This document shows, piece by piece, positions 1 to 11,305 of a stretch of 64,000 nucleotides of DNA. Made by a program: the position numbers and the translations under genes. This stretch comes from Rhodamnia argentea (taxonomy: Eukaryota > Streptophyta > Magnoliopsida > Myrtales > Myrtaceae). Location of the stretch: assembly GCF_020921035.1 (NCBI RefSeq), contig NC_063156.1:23298283-23362282 (forward strand), in the 5' to 3' direction. Numbering within the stretch: position 1 is the stretch's first letter; every line of letters begins with the position of its first letter. Below the pieces are notes generated by a model that was given only the letters and a program-made list of their open reading frames with translations, was not told where the DNA came from and ran no database searches.

Positions 1-2019
1 CAAGCTTTAAATGTGTATTTTGTTATATACATGATAAACTATTATGTATTTATAAAAATATCGATAACGAGTTTCTTCTTCTACTTTTATTAAAAATTCA
101 CGTTTAGTTTTTTTTTTTATGGCTATATTTTTAGTGTAGATTTATATTTTGAGCTCTAATTTATTGAAAATGCTTAAAATTAATCCTGTGCGTCGGGATG
201 CTGGACTTGCTTGTCGTCGGCGTGTCCGAAGGGCCAACCACATGTTGAATGTCCGATACATGTTCATCACTTGTCGATCGCGTGTCGGACGCAACACGGA
301 GACTCTCGGAGAGTGTCCATGCTTCCTAAATCATAATCTCCCCTAAAAAAAGAACATGAAAATATCATGTGTAATCGATCTTCTTATAAAACCATGCCGT
401 GATTTATCCTCCTCGGAGAATTTATGTGCGTTATACCATCTTCCAAATTATTTCCTATCACATTGAAAGCACATTAAAAAAACCCATTTATCCGAAAATT
501 AAGATAGTACACACGTTTTGCCTATAAGCTTATCACTTATATATGCATGTCCGTAGCATGTGGGACATTGTTTCAGACAAGAGACAGAATCCATTACGCA
601 AATTATGTATCTTGGTCGGGATGCCGGTGGGAGACAACCATAAATAAATCTCGGGAAACATCATTTTTGGACCCGACGGGCTTGCATATCGTGTTGGGCC
701 CAAAATGGAAGGATAGGTTGGAGGCCCAAGAATCTAAAATGGGCCTGGCTTGAAATGGACCTCCGAACTTGAAGACGGGCCCAGTACAAAGCTCCGACGC
801 GTGGGGCCCCCCGACGCGCTAGTGAAGTGAGTGGTGGACATCGGCATGTGGTAATCGGATGGAAAGATTCTTTGGACCTGATTTGCACACGCTCTATGAT
901 TGAACTTGTCTCGCCCAAAAACGACAGCGCAGTACCCACCGCCTCACCGTCGCGTAGCAGACAGACAAAATATATTTACACGACGGTTTTTTGTTTTTTT
1001 TCTACTGTGAGATTGATAGCATATTGCGAGTAACAGAAAATAAATAGTGAATAATCGAAGAATTATTATGAGGTCCACTCTTTCAAGAATTTGTAACTCA
1101 CAACATGTTTTTATTCTCATATAGTTATCGAAAAGCTGTTATGCTAGCAAAGTCAGGCATGAACGAAGCTCGCATGCACCATATAAAAGTAAGAATCTTT
1201 CGTAAATATAAAAATATCGAAATTTCCTTAATCAAAGTTCATCGATCAAATATCATATGTCTTGTTTTGGCAATCGGGATAAAGGCTTCCTTCTTTTATG
1301 AACTTTCTAGGTAAATCGTGGAGTATCAGCCTATATAGATTTTGACCTATATGATTGTAATAGTGTCGACCAAGTAGATCTCGTCGAAAGAAGATATTTT
1401 CATGAAATTTCATTCGTTGCCAGAACATAATAGGTCATCTTACCGCGTCGTTTTGTCTGAGCTTAATTTGAGTTTATTTTTTGTCCACCTCTTCCTATTG
1501 AGTACAAAATTGAAATGGATTCGGAGATCCGTAATTTCATGTCTTTGACGATTCAGTGCAATTCTTCGATCACGGCAACCTTAACTCGCTTCGCCGTAGT
1601 GATGATCGGAAGAACTCGTAACGGCGGGATTTTCATTTTTAAATCAGATCGTGAAGCACTAGTCTCTCTTTCTCTTCGGAGTTGCGGGCTACCATATCCG
1701 AAAGGCAAAGGTGGTTTGCTCTGTTGAAAGTCTCCGGCGGTGTGTAAAAGGAGAGAGAATTTCTCGACGGATTTGGAGGTGTGACCTGAACATGACAGGG
1801 GCAACCCATCCCTTCCATTTTCCAATTGGGTGGTCCTCCATAGAATTGACATTTTGATACCCACCTCTCCCTTTATCCTGCGCGCACCCCCCCCTAGCCT
1901 CATTTCCACCCCTTATCCTGCGCACCCCCCCGGGGCCTGCCTCTTCTCTGATCCTACCACAGTATGACATTTCTCTCCCATCACTCTTTTCTTTTTTCCA
2001 GTGTCCTAAGCCTGAAACT
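1..2019. other. Intergenic region upstream of the MYB gene
   Basis: No convincing gene was found. The first 1.5 kb is AT-rich with only short stop-bounded reading frames. From about 1.7 kb the sequence becomes pyrimidine- and C-rich, as expected of a plant promoter or 5' leader. A tract ending in TTTTTTCCAG at 1992-2001 resembles a 3' splice site, so a leader intron is possible just before the MYB start codon. This is inference only. Confidence 0.4.
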
Positions 2020-2049
2020 GTGCACCAACTTCAGAGCCGAATCCACACC

Positions 2050-3330
2050 ATGTCCAGTGCCACAGAATGGAGCAGAGAAGAGGACAAGGCCTTTGAGAAC
2101 GCAATTGCAGTGCATTGGGCTGAGGACTCCAAGGAGCAGTGGGACAAGATTGCTTCTATGGTCCCTAGCAAGAGCCTTGAGGAATTGAAATTGCACTACG
2201 AAATGCTAGTGGAGGATGTGAGCGCAATCGATGCCGGTCGGATACAAGTCCCCAACTACGTGAGCGATGAGGCCTCCTCGTCTTCGGCCGCCAAGGACGG
2301 GCACGGCGTCTCCGGCGGTGGCTCCGCCGCGGATAAGAGGTCGAATTGCGGGTATGGAGGCGGGTTCTCGGGGTCGAGCCATGAGTCCGGTGGGCATGGC
2401 GGGAAGGGTGGCTCGAGGTCAGACCAAGAGAGAAGGAAAGGGATTCCATGGACAGAAGAAGAGCATAGGTATAGCACTTTAGCAACTTCTTGAGGTTAAC
2501 GTGAACATGAAATGTTGTGCTTGGGTAGTTGTCCTTAAGACAGATTTGGATTACCTTATCCAATTAAAAAATGCAGAGAGTCAAACTATTTGTGAGGTCC
2601 TAGCTTCTCTAGAGGAGCTTGTTAAATTAGAGAATGATAATCTTGGAATCTGCACATTAATTTGATGTTAATTTGGCTGTTAGTCAAATGTGATTGCTAC
2701 AAACTTAGTGTCTAATAGGGGGACCCCAAGCAATGTTTTCCACTAATCACCTTGGCCAGTTGAATTTACTCTGCTCTTGAAGCTATGTCAAAGGTAGGAT
2801 TTTTCTGGACAATACAACTAAAGAAGGGTGTCAAATTTTGCAGGTTATTTTTGCTGGGTCTTGACAAATTTGGTAAAGGGGATTGGAGGAGCATTTCAAG
2901 GAACTTTGTGATTTCAAGAACGCCGACCCAAGTGGCAAGCCATGCTCAGAAGTACTTCATCAGGTTGAATTCCATGAACAGAGATAGGAGAAGGTCCAGC
3001 ATCCATGACATCACCAGTGTGAACAATGGGGATGTCTCAACCCCGCAGGCCCCGATCACCGGCCAACAGGCCAACCTGAACCCACCGAGCGTGCCCGCAA
3101 TGGGAGCCTCCTTGAAGCACCGGGCTCATCAGCCACACATGCCCCCTGGTGTCGGGGTTTATGGCGCGCCAGTGGGTCACCCAATTGCTGCTCCTCCAGG
3201 CCATATTGGATCTGCAGTTGGGACACCTGTCATGCTTCCTCCTCCAGGGCACCACCCTCATCCGCCTTACATGGTGCCCATGGCTTACCCAATGCCGCCG
3301 CCGCCGCCACCTCCACCAATGCATCAATAA
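2050..3330 (+). CDS. SHAQKYF-type two-repeat MYB transcription factor (SRM1/MYBS1/DIVARICATA-like)
   Basis: Two exons, 2050-2468 and 2844-3330, joined at a GT-AG intron, encode 301 residues. The ATG at 2050 starts a typical N-terminus with the first MYB-like repeat from Trp7 to about residue 60. A Gly/Ser-rich linker follows. The second, DNA-binding repeat begins at [12 protein letters not shown] (residues 129-140); the intron splits the codon for Arg140. SHAQKYF lies at residues 172-178. The C-terminus is Pro/Gly/His-rich and ends in a proline run coded by CCG/CCA repeats. Family knowledge: these nuclear proteins bind I-box or TATCCA-like motifs and act in salt, ABA, sugar or development responses. 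The repeat order and the linker match the SRM1/MYBS group better than classic R2R3 MYBs. Which paralogue it is cannot be settled here. Confidence 0.93.
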
Positions 3331-5812
3331 CAAAGGCCAAGCCAAGGCCTGCATAATTTGAGTCACAACTGCATACTATGGGTTCCCAGATGAAGTTAGC
3401 AGGGGATCATGTAAACACAACATTGCAGATGAGGCCTTGTTTTTGTAAGAGCAGCAATAATGGATGTACATTAGCCTAATCTCTATAGAGCAATCCTTGT
3501 AATTCAGTTCTCTTATTGTACATATGGCGGATTAGATGATCATGGTAAGTTCATTCTGGTTCAAATCACTTGAATGTCCGGCTATTGAACCTTACAGCGG
3601 AGTCCATCTTTGCCAGAAATTTACCTTTGTTTCTTCGTCTTGGAGAACAGTTTTAATAGAATATCTTCTGTCAATTTGAAGGCCAAATGTCGGATAGGCG
3701 AGAAAAGTTCATCATGCCATGTCCAACCGAATGTTCATAAACATTCTCTCAGCAAGTCGAAGCATCCAATGCTGTGTGTCTTCTCACCTTCCCCCATTTA
3801 AATTGGGAAGAGAATCGACCAACCAACTTGTGTATTTACCAATGTCCTGATCAATCAAATAACTCTCTTTTCAGAGGAGTCGTTAGTTCGGCGAGTGGCC
3901 CTGTCAAGTAAGAAGCCTAAGTTGGGATTGGTCTTGAAGTATAAGGCCAAGGAAAAACTAATAGGAGTAAACAGGACATCAAACCATCAGGCTTACGGTC
4001 CTAAGAAATACTTTGATGTTCCCCCTAAAGACTAGATCTCAGAACCATAGCTAATACTCTCTTTAACCGGGAAAAAATCCCTACATCAGATACCAGAAAC
4101 AGTGGAAGTAGAACGATGAATTGATGTTGGGAATTGGATCCCAGAAAGATATGTTACGCTTTTATTTCTCAACCTAGATCATAAGTTGTAGAGTTTGGTT
4201 GGACCAAACCCATCTGCATAAAAACTGGAACCATGCTTTCACGGACTGAAATTTAGGCTGCTAAGATTAGATCGGTTGACAGATTTAGGCTATTAACGCG
4301 TCACAAACCGCCTTCCGATCCATACTTTTCTTCAAATCCATATGACAGATTTACTGCTCTTACAGAACCAGGGAGAGGACCAGGTAAGAGGCAGTAGAAC
4401 ACGGACGAAGTGAAACGCGGGCAAAAGCCCACCCTGTGGCTCAAACACGGATTGTTGGCACTTGATGATTACTGTTTCAATTGCGGTTAACCGTTTAAAA
4501 GCACAAAAGCCTGTGTAATCATCAGACATGAGTTGAACATGTTAAACAGAGTATTAGCTTAGATCTTCAGGGAGAAATCTTTTATGTCTCTGGAGGGTGG
4601 AGGGCCCAAAATTGCCAAGACGAGTGGACCCAAAATTTATGCAGGAACAGAAAGCCAGTGAAAAACTAATCATGCCCTAGAGACCCACAAAATGGGCCTA
4701 AGTCACTCCAAAGATAAGCATTTCTCTTATTTTCAATTTAGGCTGCAAAGTGTTTTATGGTCTTTTTTGGATCCAATGAAGCAATCCAATCCTGGAAGGA
4801 TATAGCAATTTCCAGTCCAGAACTCTGACATGGACCAGTCTCTTGTATCTTTGTTTCTAGAGACCATGATTCCATGAGTCCACTCATAGCAAAACCACCT
4901 GAATTCATCATTTCCACTTGTATGAGATGGTTTTGGCAGAGAGAGAGAGAGCGAGAGAGAGAGAGAATAAAACAAGCGTGAGATGGTGGATTTTAGGACT
5001 TGGAGCTGAGAGCTTTCAAAATGCCTATTTCCACATAATCATTTGTTTTAGAAATGTCAGAAGTTAGAGAAGATTTGGTAGGGCTGGTAGGCACTATGCT
5101 TGTCTAGTCCACCACGATGGTCTAACACAAGGAAGTAACAGAAAGAGATCAAAGTGCTGAGAAAAAGCTGACCATCTTTAAAATGCTATGCTGACTCAAT
5201 CATAGTAAAGATTGATATCTCTCTCTCTCTCTCTCCCACCAAGCATCCACAATTTGAAATTAACCAATGAAGATTTGGCTCAGCCATGTGCAAGACCCTT
5301 CAACAAATTACATCAAACGAAAGACATCCTGAAGGCTATTAGTAGCTTGGTCTTTTGAAGACAAAAGGCAAAAAGTTCAAAAGATCCCAATTTTGCAGTT
5401 CTAAAATGAGGAAGAGGAATTCATGGGGGAAAAAAACTGAGACAAACATTGGGTTTTCTTGCCTAGTCCCAGTCTGATCTCCCAGACATGAACAGAAAGG
5501 TAAATAAAAAGAGCATATTAACAAGAAAAAGAGGGGAAAGACTTTGAGAGAGACTCCTCCTGTACACTTGCGCTGGTACCAAGAAGAAGAGATTGAAAAA
5601 GAAATGAAGGAAAATCTGGCCGTCATCACTTGCTTCCAAGCTGGTGGCGAGGACTGAGTACTGCAGTAATTCCACCATCCCTTTCGTTTTTCTCCTTCTT
5701 TTGGCTTTAATCTTGCCAGCACAAGAGCATAACAACGCATCTCCTTATTATGTAGAGCCTACCTCTCTGTTCCTTCATGAACCCCCCTAGTCCTTTGATT
5801 GAGAGCTTTCTT
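3331..5812. other. Intergenic region with short GA/CT microsatellites
   Basis: No supported gene was found. The first few hundred bases are probably the MYB 3' UTR. Simple repeats are seen near 4939-4967 (GA) and 5217-5236 (CT). The open frames here are short and show no family resemblance. Confidence 0.4.
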
Positions 5813-6010
5813 TTAGGGCTTTCTAGTGCAGCACTGCTCATCATCTTCATCTTCCTCTTGAATGAAGCTCTCTTTCTCTAATGGGATGGTGTCATTTCCT
5901 CCGATTCCACTTTTCTTCACCCCAAGTATTCTTTCTTCTTTCTGATTGGAACACTTTTTGGGTTCTGTTGATATGGGGTTGGCCTGGTAGTAATCAATGG
6001 CTTCCTCAAA
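5813..6010 (-). CDS. Possible terminal exon of an unidentified acidic protein
   Basis: On the minus strand a pyrimidine-rich tract ending in CTCTTTCAG opens a 65-codon frame that starts [12 protein letters not shown], ends [14 protein letters not shown] and stops at 5813. The phase-0 start, the acidic tail and the good acceptor make it look like a last exon. A short upstream block with a GTAAGA donor near 6144 could be the preceding exon, but its frame is only open for a few codons. It might be the 3' end of the coiled-coil gene whose start lies at 10660, or belong to another gene. No family is recognised. Confidence 0.3.
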   Translation of the reverse strand, partial: FEEAIDYYQANPISTEPKKCSNQKEERILGVKKSGIGGNDTIPLEKESFIQEEDEDDEQCCTRKP

Positions 6011-7436
6011 CTGAAAGAGGAAAGGAGTCATGAGTCTCTTCTTATAGAAAGATAGGGTGTGTGGTCCGCTCCGCACCCTCACTGGGCTCCAACCAAAAGA
6101 ACCAAAAGTATTCACCAAGAGAAGGTACTGTCACTTCTCTTACCAGGTACTCTGATGTCCCACTTCACCCTATAAGACACACTTCCATAAAACAAAGAGA
6201 AAAACAAAAGAAAAGAAAATAAGATGATGATGTGTTTCAATTTACCCCTTAATCGCAAAACAAACACTATAGCTGATTTAAGTTGAATGAAACTAAAGGG
6301 GTTGGTTCATGAACATAAATAAAAAGAAAATTTTAATTTTTAAGTTGTTACAGATTAAGTACTCTTCCATGATAATTCATTATGCTTGTCAAGATGAACC
6401 AATTATATGGTGGCTGATGCTGCCGACCAAATTAAGAAATTCAGACCAAATTAAGAAATTCAGGTCGCCTAATAATAATGATGCTTGTCAATATCTCACT
6501 TTATCTCAGTTTTTCTTTTCTTTTCTCCAACTAAAGAAAAGGTTTTTCGTGGCTATCTCCTTGTTTGTCAAGAGAAAGCTCAAAAATGCTTAAATTGTGG
6601 GTCCAAGCTCTCGCTAAGGTTGAACAGAGTGGGAAATTTGACAAGTCATATCGCTGTAAGCTGTTGTAACGTGCGGAAGAAGGGCCTAAGGCACACGTGA
6701 TGTTCACGAGAGAGACATGGCGACTGTCTGTGGCAAGGAGGACAACCTAAGTATTATGAATGTAAATCTTGAACCACCCAAAGCCGATTTGGCCTTTAGG
6801 CCACCACCTCCTAATTTACGCAGAAAAGGGTCACGCCCCCATCTTCATCGTTGGGTGTTTTTGTGTCAGAGGTTTGATTTGCATTCTCTTCTCTCTCATC
6901 CCCTTTCTTTCGTTTGCCGAAGCAAAAACGAGGCCACTAGTTTGCCTGCTGCCACCATCTTGTGTGATAGTAATGAACAAGAGCAATGATCAGTGAATTA
7001 TAGCTAAACGTTGAAAGCACTACATCGAATCCGGTAACCCCGCCAGATTACGAGACGAGATACCGCAGAAGAGCCCGTCATTTCATCAAGACGTCCCCAA
7101 ACTTCCTTTCCTAGTTTCTTAAGCAGCTTTGGATTTTAGCATTAAAATTCAAAGAAAGAAACCCATCTCCACGTAAGTTCGACGGTGAAAAAGAAAGCAT
7201 GGGATGGATATATTTCTCCTAAAATTTTCTGTAATGACCCCCACCACCTCAAGAGGTAGGTCACAGCTGAGAGAGAAGCAACAGTGCAGAGCTTAAACGA
7301 GGCCACAACGTTCAGGGAAGGAGTGGTCCCCTAACTCACAACAGATATGCACAGGAAATAAAATTGAAAGGGACGGTAGAGAATCAGCATTACTTGTAAG
7401 TACAATATCCAGATCTATAGCAATTCCTGGTGGTAT
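6011..7436. other. Unassigned stretch
   Basis: AT-rich sequence with no supported exon on either strand. It may be an intron or 3' flank of the coiled-coil gene that starts at 10660 on the minus strand. Confidence 0.3.
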
Positions 7437-10400
7437 TCAACTGTTTGACCGGCTTCCTATCCTCCTCTGGCCCCAAAAACTACCGTTCTCCTCCAGAAAA
7501 GTTTCTCCGTCGAAAAGCTCCTTCATCCTGAGAATGTTATTCAAGAAAGCAATTATGATCTGCAATTCTAAACGTTGATACTACACACAATCCAAGAGTC
7601 ACTCAGGAAAATGAACATTGATTTATTGTCTTAGCCACTTGAAGTGTGTGTTTAAGTAAGCGAGAAATGTTTAGTATTGGATTAGCATCTTTTTCCTCTT
7701 CAATCCCATCTTTTTGGCCCACATGAAGACACAATCTGCCTATCCCAAATTTATGTCACATTTGAAATCCACTCATCCCTTTTCGTCTCCTGCCGATTGT
7801 TTGCATCTTGGCCTCATGATCTGAGTTCTTAGGCTGACATCGAATGACAAACCTTTGGCTCTTGTTACTCCTTTATGTGTATCAAGAGATTCCGGTTTGC
7901 ATAGTTAACATAGTCAGAAGCAGACTCCCACTAGCTCAGGAGGAGACCCCAATCCTGCAACTGGTGGCACTGGGCAGACGTTTAGCAAGAAGAGGGGAAA
8001 GAGGAAGTACAGGTTAATACTTGCTAATTGCTAAATGTTTTCATCAGAACATATTGTGCTATAGGATGCTTATGAGATCATCTCTGTTCGTTACTTTTTA
8101 GGAAACGGAAACATAGTATTACTCGATGAAAGGGGACAAGAATATCCTTCATGATTCTGAACAAAGATCTGCTCAAAATACTCTTCAGCCAACTCACAGC
8201 CACCCATATAACCAGTATTAATTCATGAAAGGGTTAGAACCTAAGCATGAGGCCAATGTGTCACAAAGCTTGGTAAGATCAATTCCTATAGACCACATAT
8301 TTCATAGAGACTGATTTGCCACACCTTCAACTAAAAGGATAGACATAAGAAACTACGACTCATCCTAGGGAAGCCACCTCTGTGCAACATTCACCTCTTG
8401 TGCCTGTGCGTTTGTTAATTAACCAGGCTCCACATCTTACCATCCGGTTAAAGTATTGTCTTTCTATCATTTAGCATGGAAGCACTGTCGATCTGCCATT
8501 TGAAATAACTTGTTCATTCGTATTAGAATGACAATTAGAGTCTATTAAATGCAAGATGACATGGTAAAAATAGTGAAATCAAATGAAGTGAATATTTCTG
8601 TACATGTAACATTGACTATTAAAGCAGCAATATACTACTGATAAGACGACATTGTTGTGAGGCATTAAACAAACGCTATAAGAGTGGAAAGATTGCCATA
8701 CCAGTCCTAGAATCTCCAAGATCCTCGAACATTTCTTCCAGAGATGTAGCGATACAACTTTCTAAAGCATAATTCCTTTTGTGAATATATCTATCTCCTT
8801 TTCAAGGGATTCTTTTTCTGCTAATAAAGACTGCGGTCTTTCACTTTCTCCTGGGTCGATTTCCCCTTGAAACTCTAGGCATTGTCTAATGAACCCTTCC
8901 CTGACAGATTTTAATTGTTGTAATCATTTTGAGGGAAATTTATTGCAGAGATATTACAGGAAATAGAAAACATGAAGCACAAATAACGTTGGGTGCATAG
9001 GCATCAAAGACAAGTACTTTTAACCCATACCCACCAACATGCATACTCCAACACTGAACTTTCCATTGATTTCACACTTTTTTAGCAAGAAATTTTCTTG
9101 CTGAGTACTTCCCACTAAATGCCAGAGGCACAAGGCTGCTAATTTGTCACTAAGAGCTTGTCTCCAGCAAAAGAGTTTCCTTTCCATCATTAGTTGTTGT
9201 GTAGTCATTGATGTTCAGGCAACGAATTTGGTTTTTGTCGCTATAGAGTAGCCACTGTTCGCTGCTTATGCATTTTATTGTAATGGCGAAGACTGAGCTT
9301 CTACACAGCTACAGCAATTGACAGAAGAATAATTTTGGTATCAACTAACAAGCAAAGTTGAAGTGGATATAATTTATCTTAAACAAGGGTTGATATTTAC
9401 AATGCTTCTTTGGTGATCCCGTGATTTCTACAACATGATAACAGAACAGTCACAAGCAAGTACATCCATTGAAGCACATTAGACAATGTCGAATGATGCT
9501 CAGCAGAATTTGATTTTTGAAAATGGAATTTGGTGTATTGCACATCTCACTACCACATCTCTATATGCTTTCCAACTGAAATCGATCAAGTACCTATTAC
9601 GGATCATCCTTTCTTGTATCTCATCTCTCTTCTTCTGGAGAGAGCGCAGCTCCTGCTCCGTGCTGGTAACTGACTTCCTTGATTCAGCTATTAAAGGGAA
9701 AAAGAAACAAGTAATGCAAATACAAATACGCAATCGCATCAATTAAGTGATGAGGTGCCACTTCATCCTCACAAGAGCACAACCAAGAAGATTATCTGAC
9801 ACATGTACTCAAAGTTTCTCGCACCCCTCTCAAGCTTTTCAGGCCGATTACAGCCATAGACTGCCGGTTGTCGGTCGAGAGGTCCTCTGTTTAGACACTC
9901 CTATGAGATAAACTGAATTTTCAACTCATTTCAAGTACCGCCAGCGACTTGTCCCTGAAGGCTGTTCTTGTGATTAAATATAACAGAATCAGCATCTACA
10001 ACGACACGGTGCACAGCTCGGGGCAGCTCCCTGTCATACATAACATAACCACTGACAAATGATTCGATAGAATTGACCCACAATCGCAAGGCGGAGCGCA
10101 GTAACATCTAAGAGTTTCTGGTCTTGGTGAAAAATGGCAAATCCTCACTAGAACCAAATGGGCGAGGATCTACGCTGTCGGCACTGACATTCTCCAATCC
10201 TCGATCACACGCGCACCATGAGCAGACAAGGAAGACCGGAAGAATTCCCGGTGGATATGGCTAAAAACCGATTGAAGCTAAAATCCAATTGAAGTCGTCT
10301 CAGTGGAAATTAGTCTCAGCGAAACGACATTACCGACCGGTCACTGCGGCTAATCCGACGAGCTCAAACTGCGACGCGTAAAGCAGCTCGGTCAGTCCCT

Positions 10401-10660
10401 CCTCCCTTGCCGCCAAAGGCGCCTTCGGCCTCCGAACACTTGACGATCTCCGATTCCATCTCCCTCGTGATCTGGATGCTCGACTCGATCTCCTCGTTCA
10501 CCTACTCAAAGCAGCTTCAACTCGGACGAGCTTTGCAAAATCCTCGACTGGAATTCGCGAAGTGGAAAAGGGAAAAAGCGAGGCGCGAAGCCCTAGATAC
10601 CTGATCGAGCATGTCTTTGAGGCAAGAAATCTGGCACAGTATTGCGCTCGAATCTTCCAT
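7437..10660 (-). CDS. Uncharacterised coiled-coil protein gene, two frame slips
   Basis: Exons read on the minus strand are 10601-10660 (start MEDSSAILCQ), 10338-10501, 9594-9687 and 8702-8900, all with GT-AG borders. A likely last exon is 7437-7527, which begins MKELFDGETF and ends at a stop. The product is rich in Glu, Lys, Arg and Ser with heptad-like stretches such as TEQELRSLQKKRDEIQ and LLAEKESLEKEI, so a coiled coil is likely. Two exons need correction to stay in frame. One base too many sits in the AAA at 10415-10417 (plus strand), and one base too few in the TTTT run near 8777-8780. With both allowed for, the exon phases agree across four exons. The link from exon 4 to the 7437 exon is out of phase by one, so a further exon is probably missed. 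The slips may be assembly errors or real decay. Family and function are not recognised. Confidence 0.5.
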
Positions 10661-10803
10661 CCTCTCTCTCTCTCTCTCTCTCAAATAACGGCTCTCTGCA
10701 GGCTCCCGCCATTTATATACTTGCAAATGTAGGTAAACGGATAATTAAATGGTTTTGCGATTTTAGTATAGTTTGAAAATTTGAGCTCGAGTTCAAGCAC
10801 TAA

Positions 10804-11305
10804 AACTGCGTTTGATCGTTCGTATAAAACTCGAGATAGGATATGTTTTATCTATCCCTGTTTGTAGTGTGATATATATATTGATATAGGATATAGGATA
10901 AAAAATCCGAGGGGAGAGGGATAAGTCGATATGATTTTCTTATCGTCATATAAAAGCTAATTTTAGAATGATGACAACTTTCTTGTCTCTTTATTTATAT
11001 TTTCATTTTATTTATTTATTTTTTGCAAAGAGGTTTGAAAATCTAATAAAATGTGTATATTTTCAAGTTTTTTTGTATATGAGAACGTTATTTTTATAGT
11101 AATAAGATCGGAATATTTCATGAACATCGCATAAGGGCATATATGTCATTTATATTGATATACAGTTTCTACCAAATGCAGGTATGATAAGATATGAAAT
11201 ATATTTTAAATGTTCACATGAATAGAATATGGCCAAATCCCTAGATTTCTTATCATATCCTATTCAATCCTATCCGGACCAGAAATCTCGACACCAAACG
11301 CAGCC
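10804..11305. mobile_element. Tourist-like (PIF/Harbinger) MITE, about 500 bp
   Basis: The left end (CTGCGTTTGATC...CGAGATAGGATATG) is repeated in inverse orientation at the right end, forming imperfect terminal inverted repeats of about 45 bp. The trinucleotide TAA flanks both sides (10801-10803 and 11306-11308), as expected of a PIF/Harbinger target duplication. The interior is AT-rich without a coding frame. The ends resemble the GGC-TGTTTGG style of Tourist elements. It sits about 140 bp upstream of the coiled-coil gene start and may lie in its promoter. Confidence 0.6.

Noticed and set aside
9020-9208. Minus-strand frame within the coiled-coil gene
   Set aside because: The exon at 8702-8900 joins directly and in phase to 9594-9687, so this stretch is intron.
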